Shown here piece by piece: positions 53,796 through 63,015 of a DNA stretch of 64,000 nt (positions are counted from its first letter, which is position 1; every line of letters begins with the position of its first letter). Below the pieces are notes generated by a model. It saw only the letters and a list, made by a program, of their open reading frames with translations. It ran no database searches and was not told the origin of the DNA. The position numbers were made by a program, and so were the translations under genes. Origin of the DNA: Clostridiales bacterium (GTDB taxonomy: Bacteria; Bacillota; Clostridia; Saccharofermentanales; Saccharofermentanaceae); the NCBI GenBank assembly GCA_017961235.1, contig JAGCXQ010000064.1, positions 1-64,000 on the forward strand, written 5' to 3'.

Positions 53796-54731
53796 ATGCC
53801 GATACGTATTCCGAATAATCTCCCTGCGACAGGGATCTTAGAGAAAGAGCGCATCTTCGTTATGACCGAAGACCGCGCCTATATGCAGGACATCCGTCCC
53901 CTTCATCTTCTGATACTGAATCTCATGCCGAATAAGATCGCGACCGAGACGCAGCTTCTTCGTGCGCTCAGTAACTCGCCTCTTCAGGTCAATATCGACC
54001 TTCTTTATACGGCATCCTATCATCCGAAGCACACGGCGACGGAGCATCTGGTGAAGTTCTATGAGACCTTCGACGATGTCAAGGACCGCTTCTACGACGG
54101 TATGATCATCACAGGCGCACCGGTCGAGCTCATGGAGTTCGAGGAAGTGGCGTACTGGGATGAACTGTGTAAGATCATGGACTGGAGTAAGACCCACGTC
54201 TATAGTACGCTTCACATCTGCTGGGGCGCACAGGCGGGCCTTTACCACCACTACGGTATCCCGAAGTACAATCTCGATAAGAAGATGTTCGGTGTCTTCG
54301 AGCACAGCATGACCTACACCAAGCCGGTCAAGCTCTTCCGTGGTTTTGACGACTATTTCTATGTGCCGCATTCCCGCCACACCGAAGTGAGAAAGTCGGA
54401 TATCGAGCGTCATCCGAACCTGCGTATCCTCTCCGAATCGGAAGAGAGCGGCGTATATGCGGTCTCCGACCTTTCCGGAAGACAGATCTTCATCACGGGT
54501 CACTCCGAGTATGACGTAAATACACTTCGCGACGAGTATTTCAGAGACCTCAATAAGGGGCTTCCGATCGAGATCCCGAAGAATTATTTCCCGAACGACG
54601 ATCCGTCCCAGCAGCCGCATATGAGCTGGCGCTCGAGCTCCACGCTCCTCTTTATGAACTGGCTCAACTACTATGTATATCAGGAGACACCGTTTGATAT
54701 CTCCACCATCAGCGAGGTGCCGAAGCTCTAA
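53796..54731 (+). CDS. metA: Homoserine O-acyltransferase (MetA family, acetyl-type)
   Basis: 311 residues. It acylates homoserine in methionine synthesis. The nucleophile cysteine is in [17 protein letters not shown] and the catalytic His/Glu lie in FITGHSEYD. The residue that sets acyl-CoA choice (111 in E. coli) falls in [13 protein letters not shown] and is glutamate; in Bacillus-type MetA glutamate there favours acetyl-CoA, while E. coli has glycine for succinyl-CoA. So O-acetylhomoserine is the likely product. No S-box or T-box leader is seen in front; it lies 16 bases after the kinase gene. AGGGGGAG precedes the ATG. Confidence 0.95.
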   Translation: MPIRIPNNLPATGILEKERIFVMTEDRAYMQDIRPLHLLILNLMPNKIATETQLLRALSNSPLQVNIDLLYTASYHPKHTATEHLVKFYETFDDVKDRFYDGMIITGAPVELMEFEEVAYWDELCKIMDWSKTHVYSTLHICWGAQAGLYHHYGIPKYNLDKKMFGVFEHSMTYTKPVKLFRGFDDYFYVPHSRHTEVRKSDIERHPNLRILSESEESGVYAVSDLSGRQIFITGHSEYDVNTLRDEYFRDLNKGLPIEIPKNYFPNDDPSQQPHMSWRSSSTLLFMNWLNYYVYQETPFDISTISEVPKL

Positions 54732-54758
54732 GAGCAGAAGGCCCGGGAGGCGAAGATC

Positions 54759-55757
54759 ATGCAGACACCTATATTGATCGATCAGGAGTTTATCGCGGCA
54801 AGATGCCCGTCCCGTCCGGAAGAAGGCCATAAGGGGACATTCGGCAGGGTACTGCTCTGTGCCGGAACTCCCGGTATGGGAGGCGCCGCCTGTATGGCGA
54901 CATCCTCCGCGCTTCGTTCAGGGGCAGGCCTGGTTTATGTTCTCACGGCAAAAGAACTCATGACGCCGCTGATGACGCTTTGTCCGGAGGCTCTGGGCCT
55001 CTTCTACGAAGAAGAAAAAGGCCCGTATGCTGTCCCGGCTTCCTCTTCGATGGCAGCACCTGCTGCTGCCAGAGTTTCACTTGGCGATTCTGCATCTGCG
55101 ACTTATCCCGGAGACTCCGGGAATGCAAAGTTCGCTGTTTTCTTCACGGAGAAACTGTCCGGTAAAGATGCCTGCCTGATCGGACCCGGTATCCCGACAT
55201 CTTCCGATACACTCGGCACCATGATCCGTATCGCGGCGGGGAGCGCACCGCATCTGGTACTGGATGCCGGAGCTCTCGAGTATCTCGCATCCCATGACGA
55301 TGTGATGCAGGAGGTTTCCTCCCGTATTTCGAAGGGACTGCCGCCGGCAGTTCTGACGCCGCATATAGGGGAGTTTGCCCGTTTTTCGTCCGGTACGGCC
55401 GGAGATGAGAAGACGCGGGCAAGTGCTTTTGCCGCGGAAAAAGGCGTAGTGCTGGTTCTAAAGAACAGTGAAACGAATATCTTTACTTCGGACGGAAAGT
55501 GGTATAGTAATCCTGTAAGTAATTCCGGACTGGCCAAGGGCGGATCCGGCGATGTGCTGGCCGGACTTCTGACCGGGCTCCTCGCGCAGGGAATGACGGA
55601 AGAAGACGCAGCCGCCTGCGCTGTAGGGATCCATAGTCTGGCCGGAAAACTCTGCGCCGGGGATCACGGGGTACGCGCGATGCTACCGACGATGCTCCCG
55701 GGCTATTATGAAACGGCATTTAAGATGCTGAAGTGGGAAGAAGGAATGGAAAAATGA
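54759..55757 (+). CDS. nnrD: ADP/ATP-dependent NAD(P)H-hydrate dehydratase
   Basis: 332 residues of the ribokinase-like YjeF C-terminal family. It dehydrates damaged NAD(P)H hydrate back to NAD(P)H. Seen: CPSRPEEGHKGTFGRVLLCAGTPGMGGA, the phosphate-binding GPGIPTSSDT, VLTPHIGEFARF, and the catalytic KGGSGDVLAGLLTGLLAQG. It lacks the N-terminal epimerase domain, which would be a separate gene. An internal Ala/Ser-rich stretch (about residues 90-115) is longer than usual. It overlaps alr by four bases (ATGA). Confidence 0.93.
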   Translation: MQTPILIDQEFIAARCPSRPEEGHKGTFGRVLLCAGTPGMGGAACMATSSALRSGAGLVYVLTAKELMTPLMTLCPEALGLFYEEEKGPYAVPASSSMAAPAAARVSLGDSASATYPGDSGNAKFAVFFTEKLSGKDACLIGPGIPTSSDTLGTMIRIAAGSAPHLVLDAGALEYLASHDDVMQEVSSRISKGLPPAVLTPHIGEFARFSSGTAGDEKTRASAFAAEKGVVLVLKNSETNIFTSDGKWYSNPVSNSGLAKGGSGDVLAGLLTGLLAQGMTEEDAAACAVGIHSLAGKLCAGDHGVRAMLPTMLPGYYETAFKMLKWEEGMEK

Positions 55758-56941
55758 TAGATAAGTTTCCGAATCGTTCATGGGCGGAGATCAACCTGGA
55801 TATCCTCGCGGAGAATATGCGCGAGATCAGAAGAGTCACGAAGCGCTCGGCGAAGATCATGGCGGTCGTAAAGGCGGATGCCTACGGACACGGCGCGATC
55901 GAGACGGCAAGGGTGCTCCTCAATAACGGCGCGGACAAGCTCGCGGTCTCCATGCTCGACGAGGCGCTTGAACTTCGAAAGAGCGGCATCAATGTGCCGA
56001 TCCTGATCCTGGGACATACCGATCCGCGGCGCATCTATGAACTGATCGAGAACGATATCGAGCAGGCCGTGTATTCCCTCGAATATGCCAAGTCTATCTC
56101 CAAGAAGGCGATCATCCTCGAGAGAACGGCAAGGATCCACATCAAGTACGATACCGGCATGAACCGTCTGGGCTTCCTGGAGGGAGAGTCTTCTGTCGAG
56201 GCGATCCTCGCAATCTCCGAGCTTCCGGGCATCGAGATCGAGGGCATGTTCTCGCACTTTGCGATGTCGGATACCGATGACGATGAATATACCATGAAAC
56301 AGTATGACTGCTTCATGAGAATGGTCAATGAACTCGAGAAGCACGGGCTGACGATCCCGACGAAGCATATCTGCAATAGCGCAGGGATCATCCGTTTCCC
56401 TCAGATGCACATGGATATGGTCAGAGCGGGCCTTATCACCTACGGCATGATGCCGAAGGGATGCCCGAAGCCATATACGGATTTTGAGGTGCGCCCGGCG
56501 ATGACTCTGAAGTCCAGTGTCGTTCATGTTAAAGAGATCCCGGCTGGAGAGACGATCAGCTACGGCCGCCACTTTAAGACTGAGAAACCGAGCACCATCG
56601 CGACGATTGCGATCGGCTACGCGGACGGCTATCTGCGCCGCCTGAGCAACCGCGCCGAGGTCCTGATCCACGGCAAAAGAGCTCCTGTCGTCGGCAATAT
56701 CTGCATGGATATGTGTATGGTCGATGTATCCGACTTCGAAGAAAAACCGAAGGTCGGCGATGAGGTAGTGCTCTTCGGAGCGCAGAAGGCAAGAGGCCAG
56801 CACTCCGAGATCCCGGTCGATGAGATCTCCGATATGCTCGATACCATCAACTACGAGGTCACCTGCCTGGTCGGCAAGCGTATCCCGCGAGTCTATATCC
56901 AGGACGGTAAGATCGTACAGATGCACAGCTCGATCTGGTGA
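55754..56941 (+). CDS. alr: Alanine racemase
   Basis: 395 residues. The pyridoxal phosphate lysine is in MAVVKADAYGHGA, the substrate region is KYDTGMNRLGF, and the second catalytic tyrosine comes in the C-terminal ISYGRHF / GYADGYLRR part; GNICMDMCMVDVSDF is also conserved. It provides D-alanine for the ddl reaction. The ATG at 55754 overlaps the nnrD stop and follows GAAGGAATG. nnrD-alr adjacency is common in Bacillota. Confidence 0.97.
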   Translation: MIDKFPNRSWAEINLDILAENMREIRRVTKRSAKIMAVVKADAYGHGAIETARVLLNNGADKLAVSMLDEALELRKSGINVPILILGHTDPRRIYELIENDIEQAVYSLEYAKSISKKAIILERTARIHIKYDTGMNRLGFLEGESSVEAILAISELPGIEIEGMFSHFAMSDTDDDEYTMKQYDCFMRMVNELEKHGLTIPTKHICNSAGIIRFPQMHMDMVRAGLITYGMMPKGCPKPYTDFEVRPAMTLKSSVVHVKEIPAGETISYGRHFKTEKPSTIATIAIGYADGYLRRLSNRAEVLIHGKRAPVVGNICMDMCMVDVSDFEEKPKVGDEVVLFGAQKARGQHSEIPVDEISDMLDTINYEVTCLVGKRIPRVYIQDGKIVQMHSSIW

Positions 56942-56962
56942 TCCGGACCTTAGGACAGACCG

Positions 56963-58843
56963 ATGGAAGGAAGCAGAAGTTCCCGGAATATCTCGTTTTT
57001 TAAGCAGTGCGGATTTTCGCAGTTTCTCTTCATGCGCCTTCTGGGGGTATATTTTCTCCTGTCGGATATCACGATCTTCTATTCTTACGCAAGAGGGATC
57101 TCACCTTTTAAGAAATGGACGGAGTTCATCGGACTTTTTGCGCTCCCTGCACTGATCGGTATCTATGTGCTCTTTTTTGCTGGCGCGACTCTGCTGTTCT
57201 ATCTGATGCCGCGGAAATTCCGGACATTTACCGAGTGCTTCGATCCGGTCCTTCTGATCGCATCGGTCCTCGTATTTTCCTGCACGATGGTATTCCGCTC
57301 GGACGATTTTTCCCTCGCGGTATTCATCGGGCTGTTCGCCCTGATCTTCGTGATCTATGGGGCATCGAGGATCCACCCGGAGACGCTGAACCGCCAGAAG
57401 TCAGAAGTTTTTACCGCTGTGCCGGTGGGCATTCTTGCGGCATTTATCCTCGGATTTGTCTGCGTCACGGCAGTGGCGATCCACCGGTGCTTCGACACCT
57501 CGACCTTTGATCTCGGGATCTTTACCCAGATGTTCCACTCGATGAAGAAGAATCTGTCGGCGGTAACGACGTGCGAGCGCGGATACCTGCTCTCACATCT
57601 TCGTGTGCACAGCTCCTTCATCCTCTATCTTCTGATGCCGGTCTATGCGATATTCCCGTCGGCGGAGACCCTGATCTTCTCGCAGGCGGTACTGGTTACT
57701 TCCGGCGTGATCCCGCTGTATCTTATCGCAAAGAAGAGAGGCTTTTCCGGAACTTCGCTCTTTTCCGCATGCGCCGTCTATCTCTTTTCCTTAGGACTCC
57801 TCCTGCCATCGTATTTTCACTTCCATGAGAACGCTTTCCTGCCGCCTCTTCTGATGTGGCTGTTCTTCGCGGTCGAGTATAAGAAGAATATCCTTTTCTA
57901 TGGGATGAGTTTTCTTCTGCTGATGGTAAAAGAAGATGCGGCACTGTTCCTGATCTGCATCTGCCTGTATCTCGCCTTTGAGGAGAAGGGCAAAGACAGA
58001 AGAAGAGCACTTATTACCGGAGGTGCCGCGCTTCTTTACTTCATCCTGATCACCGCCTTTCTTTCAGGAACGGGCGACAGCGAGGCGATCGCCGCGATGC
58101 GCATGAATACCTTGATGACCTCGGAAGATCAGAGCGTATTTGAGATCCTGAAGAATATCCTGATCCATCCGGGACGCCTTCTTACCGTATTCTCCCATCG
58201 GACGGAATCTCTGCTGATCCTCCTTCAGATGTTCTTCCCGCTGCTGTTTACCCCGTTTCTTACGAGAAAGACCCACCGCTTCTTCCTGATGGTGCCGTTT
58301 CTTCTTTTTAATCTGGTATTCGGCGCTTCGTATATCTATGCATCGCAGATCACTTTCCACTACGCATACGGCCCGGCGGCCCTTCTGATCTACATGGCCA
58401 TCGTCAATATTTCCGAGCTGGAAAAGGACAGGAAGCACACGCTTGTGCTGGCCTGCGCTACTGTGTCCGTGATCAGTGCTTTTGCCATGGTATCCGGAAA
58501 TATAAGAAACTGCGAGAAATATGAGAAGAATAAAGACCGGTACCAGCGGATCGGAAACTGTCTTGAGAAACTTCCGGAAGATGCCGCGGTCAGCTGCGAT
58601 ACGCATTTCCTTCCCCATATCGCGGATCGAGACGAACTATACGCGATCGACTCGGCGAAATTCGGGTATCAGGGGGACCATGTCGTGAAACTGAATGGCG
58701 TGGAAGAGACGGAATTTGTCGTGCTGAATCTGATGGACGGCCCGCAGGTACAGGCGCGGGATATGCTCATTCAAGGCGGCTATGAGGTGTATGCCGAGGA
58801 AGAAGGAGAGATCGTGATCCTCAAGATCAAAGCGTTAACTTGA
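56963..58843 (+). CDS. DUF2079 polytopic membrane protein
   Basis: 626 residues with about 12 membrane helices. The conserved segment CFDTSTFDLGIFTQMFHSM, then LSHLRVHSSFILYLLMPVYAIFP and YFHFHENAFLPPLLMWLFF, and a short soluble C-terminus are typical of DUF2079. The family is probably of the GT-C membrane transferase type, but the reaction is not known. The gene starts 21 bases after alr and ends 97 bases before rpmH. Confidence 0.85.
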   Translation: MEGSRSSRNISFFKQCGFSQFLFMRLLGVYFLLSDITIFYSYARGISPFKKWTEFIGLFALPALIGIYVLFFAGATLLFYLMPRKFRTFTECFDPVLLIASVLVFSCTMVFRSDDFSLAVFIGLFALIFVIYGASRIHPETLNRQKSEVFTAVPVGILAAFILGFVCVTAVAIHRCFDTSTFDLGIFTQMFHSMKKNLSAVTTCERGYLLSHLRVHSSFILYLLMPVYAIFPSAETLIFSQAVLVTSGVIPLYLIAKKRGFSGTSLFSACAVYLFSLGLLLPSYFHFHENAFLPPLLMWLFFAVEYKKNILFYGMSFLLLMVKEDAALFLICICLYLAFEEKGKDRRRALITGGAALLYFILITAFLSGTGDSEAIAAMRMNTLMTSEDQSVFEILKNILIHPGRLLTVFSHRTESLLILLQMFFPLLFTPFLTRKTHRFFLMVPFLLFNLVFGASYIYASQITFHYAYGPAALLIYMAIVNISELEKDRKHTLVLACATVSVISAFAMVSGNIRNCEKYEKNKDRYQRIGNCLEKLPEDAAVSCDTHFLPHIADRDELYAIDSAKFGYQGDHVVKLNGVEETEFVVLNLMDGPQVQARDMLIQGGYEVYAEEEGEIVILKIKALT

Positions 58844-58868
58844 CTTTCCTCTTGACACCTAGTATAAT
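58840..58868 (+). promoter_or_regulatory. Promoter of rpmH
   Basis: TTGACT (58840-58845) and TATAAT (58863-58868) are 17 bases apart, near-consensus for sigma-A. The -35 overlaps the stop of the upstream gene. TTGACA also occurs within the spacer (58852-58857), too close to serve this -10. Confidence 0.82.
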
Positions 58869-58939
58869 TCTATCGCTATTTGTATCGATTATTCGTGAAA
58901 AAAGGTCAAAGAAACTATTATTTTTGGAGGTAGATCCAT

Positions 58940-59074
58940 ATGAAAATGACATATCAGCCTAAGAAAAGGCAGAGATCCAAGGTACACGGCTTCCGCGCCA
59001 GAATGCAGACCGCTGCAGGACGCGACGTACTTAAGAGAAGAAGACTGAAGGGAAGAAAGAGTCTTACCGTATAA
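58940..59074 (+). CDS. rpmH: Ribosomal protein bL34
   Basis: 44 residues, [14 protein letters not shown]...[28 protein letters not shown], the complete bL34 of the large subunit. TTTTTGGAGG precedes the ATG. It opens the conserved rpmH-rnpA-yidD-yidC-khpB-mnmE-mnmG cluster. In most Bacillota dnaA and oriC lie on its other side, but here the upstream neighbour is a DUF2079 gene. Confidence 0.98.
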   Translation: MKMTYQPKKRQRSKVHGFRARMQTAAGRDVLKRRRLKGRKSLTV

Positions 59075-59099
59075 GGATCACCCACGTGGTCCTTTTTTA
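59073..59099 (+). terminator. Attenuating hairpin between rpmH and rnpA
   Basis: AAGGATCAC and GTGGTCCTT form a nine-base-pair stem with a CCAC loop, followed by TTTT. It begins in the rpmH stop codon. Partial termination here would give much more rpmH mRNA than rnpA mRNA, as needed for the two products. Confidence 0.8.
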
Positions 59100-59126
59100 T
59101 AAGGAAGCCGGAGTGATCGGAATAGT

Positions 59127-59507
59127 ATGCTAACGACGACGCAGACACTGCGATGGAATTATGAGTTCTCCCGTGTATATAAGAGGGGGAAGTTTGCGAC
59201 AGGTAGATACCTGAGCGTGCACTGTTTCAGGCGCAGTCCGAATCTGAAGCATAACCAGACCAGGATCCCGATCGACATCGTGCGTGTCGGTTTTACCAAT
59301 GGCCACGGCAGAAGGACAGCGGTTGCAAGAAACCGCGCGAAGCGTCTTTTGCGGGCGGCATTCTCAGTATATGAGCCGCGTGTGAAAACGGGCTATGACA
59401 TCGTATTTCTGATGAAAGCGACGGTCGATCTTCCTACGTATCAGGAAGTGGAAAAAGAACTGGGAAGGCATCTGAGCAAGCTCGATCTGCTTATTGACGG
59501 AGAATAA
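59127..59507 (+). CDS. rnpA: Ribonuclease P protein component
   Basis: 126 residues. It binds the RNase P RNA and helps cut tRNA leaders. The basic signature [19 protein letters not shown] (RNR motif) is present. It lies 52 bases after rpmH and two bases before yidD. An insert around residues 35-50 ([16 protein letters not shown]) is slightly longer than average. Confidence 0.96.
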   Translation: MLTTTQTLRWNYEFSRVYKRGKFATGRYLSVHCFRRSPNLKHNQTRIPIDIVRVGFTNGHGRRTAVARNRAKRLLRAAFSVYEPRVKTGYDIVFLMKATVDLPTYQEVEKELGRHLSKLDLLIDGE

Positions 59508-59509
59508 AG

Positions 59510-59719
59510 ATGAAGAAACTGGCGATCAAACTGATCCGGTTTTATCAGAATTCCAGGGGGCCCGATCATATCGGGCATTGCCGTTTTTCGCCGACTTGCT
59601 CGCAGTACACGCTCGAAGCGATCGAAAAGTATGGTTTCCTTAGAGGGTCTTTTAAAGGATTTTGCAGGATCTTGCGCTGCAATCCGTTTAGCAAGGGCGG
59701 ATATGACCCGCTGAAGTAG
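59510..59719 (+). CDS. yidD: Membrane protein insertion efficiency factor YidD
   Basis: 69 residues with the family core: [27 protein letters not shown] and [12 protein letters not shown]. The three cysteines are conserved. YidD is a small amphipathic protein at the inner face of the membrane that helps YidC and SecYEG insert proteins. It is two bases after rnpA. Confidence 0.96.
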   Translation: MKKLAIKLIRFYQNSRGPDHIGHCRFSPTCSQYTLEAIEKYGFLRGSFKGFCRILRCNPFSKGGYDPLK

Positions 59720-59738
59720 AAGTTTTTAGGAGATATAT

Positions 59739-60788
59739 ATGCAGTTTATATTTGGGCCGATCACGAGTCTGCTCGGTTGGCTGGCCAGCTTACTTTATGA
59801 GTTTTTCGGAAACTATGGTCTGGCGATCATTTTCCTGACGATCATTGTCCGCGGTCTTACCGTTCCGCTCAATGTGCGCTCTGCCAAGGCTATGATGAAG
59901 CAGCAGGCGCTCTCCAATAAGCAGGCTGAGATCAAGAGAAAATATCCGGATGATAAGCAGAAGCAGCAGGAAGAACTCCAGAAGCTCTTCCAGGAAAACG
60001 GCGCATCTACATTTGCCGGATGTTTCGTCCCGCTGCTCCCGCTCTTCTTCCTTTTCCCGACCTACTATATCGTTCAGCAGCCGCTCCGCTATCTCATGGG
60101 TGTCAGCAACAGTAATATCAGAGCACTCGGTGAACTGCTCGGTGTCAGCGGCGTTACCAATGACAACATCAAACTGATCAATTTCCTCCATAAAGACGGT
60201 AAAGCGATGTCCGCGGCTGTGAAGAGCGGACTTGTGAAGATGGATCAGATCCCGGACATGAAGTTCCTGGGCCTGGACCTCGGCCGTACACCGTCATGGA
60301 GTGTCAGCAAGATCACATCCGAGCCGGAGATCTATCTCCCGCTCCTGATCATCCCGCTGCTCGTTCTTCTGACGACGCTCCTGCAGAACTTCATGATCTC
60401 CAGAATGAAGCCGGACGCAAAGCAGAAGAGAGAAGACAATAAGCGCGCACAGAACAATCCTGCATTCAATGCACCGGAAGAGACCGGCGCCCGTACTGCG
60501 AAGATCATGAATATCGTAATGCCGGCTATCATGCTCCTTACCACATTCGCACTTCCGGCAGCATTCGGTTTCTACTGGATCGTAGGTAACCTTATGGGTA
60601 TCCTCCAGCAGGTACTGACATATTATATGTTCACCAAGCCTTACGAAGAAAAGAAGAAGGAACTGGCAGAACAGAAGAAGAACGCATTCAAGAAAAAGAA
60701 GAAAAAGGCGGAGCTCGCAGTTGCAGGTGCAGGTGCGGACGGTTCCGTAAGTGTTCCCGGAAAGAAGTCCGGCAAGAAAAAGCATTAA
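59739..60788 (+). CDS. yidC: Membrane protein insertase YidC
   Basis: 349 residues, a Bacillota-type YidC without the large periplasmic domain. Five membrane helices are expected. The first conserved helix GLAIIFLTIIVRGLTVPLNVRSAK carries the hydrophilic-groove arginine. The C-terminal tail is very basic (KKNAFKKKKKKAEL and KKSGKKKH), suited to binding ribosomes. No lipoprotein signal cysteine is seen at the N-terminus. AGGAGATATAT precedes the ATG. Confidence 0.96.
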   Translation: MQFIFGPITSLLGWLASLLYEFFGNYGLAIIFLTIIVRGLTVPLNVRSAKAMMKQQALSNKQAEIKRKYPDDKQKQQEELQKLFQENGASTFAGCFVPLLPLFFLFPTYYIVQQPLRYLMGVSNSNIRALGELLGVSGVTNDNIKLINFLHKDGKAMSAAVKSGLVKMDQIPDMKFLGLDLGRTPSWSVSKITSEPEIYLPLLIIPLLVLLTTLLQNFMISRMKPDAKQKREDNKRAQNNPAFNAPEETGARTAKIMNIVMPAIMLLTTFALPAAFGFYWIVGNLMGILQQVLTYYMFTKPYEEKKKELAEQKKNAFKKKKKKAELAVAGAGADGSVSVPGKKSGKKKH

Positions 60789-60836
60789 TTTAATCGTACG
60801 GAGCGATCTCTGTACGGCAAGGAGGTATAGGCAGGC

Positions 60837-61532
60837 ATGGAAAAGACAGTAACCAAGACCGCTAAGACGGAAGAGGAAGCCATCGAAATGGCTCTTTCCG
60901 AACTCGGTGTGGAAAAAGACCAGGCACAGATCGAAGTCCTCGATGAGGGCAAAGGTTTCCTGGGCCTTGGCAAGAAAGAAGTTACCGTTCGCGTTACTGC
61001 GGAGGTTTCCGATGATGTTGAAGAGGAAGATGACGGCGACGTTTACTATGGTGACGACGAGTCTTTCGAGGGCGATGAAGCCAGTGAAGCAGAAGATGCT
61101 GCAGTATCTTTTGTAGCGGAAGTTCTCTCCGGTATCGGTATCCACGGCAAACTCGATTCCTATCGTGAAGAAGATGTGATCCATATCACAGTCAACGGTC
61201 AGGACTGCGGTGCAGCGATCGGCCGTCATGGTGAGACACTGGATTCGATCGCATATCTTACGAATCTGGTCGCAAACCGTCACAGCGAGGAAAGACTCCG
61301 TGTTATCCTCGATATCGGCGGATACAGAAAGCACAGAGAAGAAGTGCTGATCAACATGGCACACAAGGCTGCCAATCAGGTACTGCGCAACAAGCGCCAG
61401 TATCTCATGGAGCCGATGAATCCGGCAGAGCGCCGCATCGTTCATGCCGAGCTTCAGGGTGTCAAGGGCGTTACGACACATAGTGAGGGAGAAGAGCCGA
61501 ACAGAAGAGTGGTCGTCACTCTCGAGCAATAA
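60837..61532 (+). CDS. khpB: Jag/KhpB RNA-binding protein
   Basis: 231 residues in three parts: an N-terminal Jag domain (EEEAIEMALSELGVEKDQAQIEVLDEGKGFLGLGKKEV), an acidic linker (DDVEEEDDGDVYYGDDESFEGDEASEAED), and C-terminal KH plus R3H domains (GAAIGRHGETLDSIAYLTNL and PMNPAERRIVHAELQ...GVTTHSEGEEPNRRVVV). It binds RNA with KhpA in Gram-positive bacteria and affects cell division and elongation. It follows yidC as usual. Confidence 0.95.
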   Translation: MEKTVTKTAKTEEEAIEMALSELGVEKDQAQIEVLDEGKGFLGLGKKEVTVRVTAEVSDDVEEEDDGDVYYGDDESFEGDEASEAEDAAVSFVAEVLSGIGIHGKLDSYREEDVIHITVNGQDCGAAIGRHGETLDSIAYLTNLVANRHSEERLRVILDIGGYRKHREEVLINMAHKAANQVLRNKRQYLMEPMNPAERRIVHAELQGVKGVTTHSEGEEPNRRVVVTLEQ

Positions 61533-61561
61533 GTCCTTTTTCTGGGGGAGGCGATTCTATC

Positions 61562-62998
61562 TTGGAGAAGCCATATTGCGCATGTGCTACGCCGCCCGGA
61601 GTCAGCGGGATCGCCGTGATCCGCATGGCAGGAGATCATTCCTGTGAGGTCGCGGACAAGGTGTTTACGGTCCGGCGCACGGCAGGCGAGGCGAAGAGCG
61701 TCTCTGAAATGCCCGGATATACAGTGGCATATGGCTTTATCTCTGATCCATCTACTTCCAAAGTCGTAGATGAAGTTATGCTGACGCGCTTTTGCGCTCC
61801 CCATTCCTATACAGGTGAAGATTCAGTAGAGATCTCCTGTCATGGCGGTTTGACCGTACGGCAGGAGATCCTTCGCGTTTTATTGGAAAACGGTGCCCGC
61901 ATGGCAGGCCCCGGTGAATTTACCAAGAAAGCCTTTATGGCCGGAAAACTCGATCTTTCACAGGCGGAAGCAGTCATGGATGTTATTGCCGCCGACTCGG
62001 AGCTCGCGCTCCGTGCCGCGGAATCCCAGCTTTCCGGATCGTTAAAGCAGCAGGTCGAAAAGATCTCTTCGGATCTGTATCTGGAGCTTGGCCACTTCGA
62101 GTTATGGATCGATGAGATCGAAGATGAGGACGATGGAGACTCCAAGAACCGCTACGCGGAGGAACTGGAGAAGAACGTCTTCCTGAAACTTCGTGCTCTG
62201 ACCGATTCATACAGACAGGGACGTATTCTCTCGGAGAGAATGAAGATCGTTATCTGCGGTATTCCGAACAGCGGAAAATCCTCACTTCTTAACTGTCTGA
62301 GCGGCTATGACAGAGCGATCGTTACAGACGTGCCGGGAACGACGAGGGATACACTGGAGGTCGTAACCAGTATCCGAGGTATTCCGGTAAAACTGATCGA
62401 TACTGCCGGCATCCGGAAGACCGATGACGTGGTCGAAGCGATCGGCGTTGATCGTGCTGCTGCGGCCATCACTGAAGCGGACATCGTGCTCTGGCTCGTA
62501 TCCACTGACGAGGAAGAAAAGACCATCACGGATCTGATCGATCCGATATTGACCCTTCCGGAAGAGACAAAGATCGCCCTTCTGATCAGTAAGTCAGATA
62601 CTGCCGATGAGGAGACGGTCAGAAAGCAGGAAGAGAAAGTCATGGCACTGATTTCGGGAAAAGGATATTCCCGAAAGCCGGATCTTCGCGCCAGCCTGTC
62701 ATCTGCCACCGGCGAAGGTGTGAAGGAGATCGAAGAGTTCGTAGGAAAAACCTATGACGAAATGGGAGCATCCTCTTCTTCCGAACTTCTCCTGACCAAC
62801 AGAAGACATTTTGAAGTTCTTTCGTCTGCTCTGGAAAAAGTCGAAAAGAGCATCGCTGCGCTTCGTGCGGGTGATCCTCTCGAAGGTCCCGCGCTGCTTC
62901 TTCGTGCGGCACTCGAGGACATGGGCGAGATCACCGGAAAAGCGGTAAGCGATACACTGGTAGATACTATATTTTCACGCTTCTGCGTGGGTAAATAA
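61562..62998 (+). CDS. mnmE: tRNA modification GTPase MnmE
   Basis: 478 residues starting with TTG, 12 bases after GGGGGAGG. The N-terminal tetrahydrofolate-binding domain begins with [18 protein letters not shown]. The G domain has the P-loop [33 protein letters not shown] and SKSD. The C-terminus ends in the FCVGK motif, whose cysteine is conserved. With MnmG it makes the cmnm5 group on U34 of tRNAs that read NNA/NNG codons. Confidence 0.97.
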   Translation: MEKPYCACATPPGVSGIAVIRMAGDHSCEVADKVFTVRRTAGEAKSVSEMPGYTVAYGFISDPSTSKVVDEVMLTRFCAPHSYTGEDSVEISCHGGLTVRQEILRVLLENGARMAGPGEFTKKAFMAGKLDLSQAEAVMDVIAADSELALRAAESQLSGSLKQQVEKISSDLYLELGHFELWIDEIEDEDDGDSKNRYAEELEKNVFLKLRALTDSYRQGRILSERMKIVICGIPNSGKSSLLNCLSGYDRAIVTDVPGTTRDTLEVVTSIRGIPVKLIDTAGIRKTDDVVEAIGVDRAAAAITEADIVLWLVSTDEEEKTITDLIDPILTLPEETKIALLISKSDTADEETVRKQEEKVMALISGKGYSRKPDLRASLSSATGEGVKEIEEFVGKTYDEMGASSSSELLLTNRRHFEVLSSALEKVEKSIAALRAGDPLEGPALLLRAALEDMGEITGKAVSDTLVDTIFSRFCVGK

Positions 62999-63015
62999 GA
63001 AGGATAAGAAGAGAT

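Noticed and set aside
1039..58483. AGTGCTTTT as a KOPS-type polarised segregation word
   Set aside because: It occurs 14 times on one strand and 10 on the other, without the strong skew expected of a polar motif in a single replichore.
58852..58868. TTGACA directly before TATAAT as the rpmH promoter pair
   Set aside because: Only five bases lie between them. The upstream TTGACT has the correct 17-base spacing.
58844..58940. Chromosome origin upstream of rpmH
   Set aside because: No dnaA gene, no cluster of TTATCCACA-like boxes and only about 100 bases of spacer are present.
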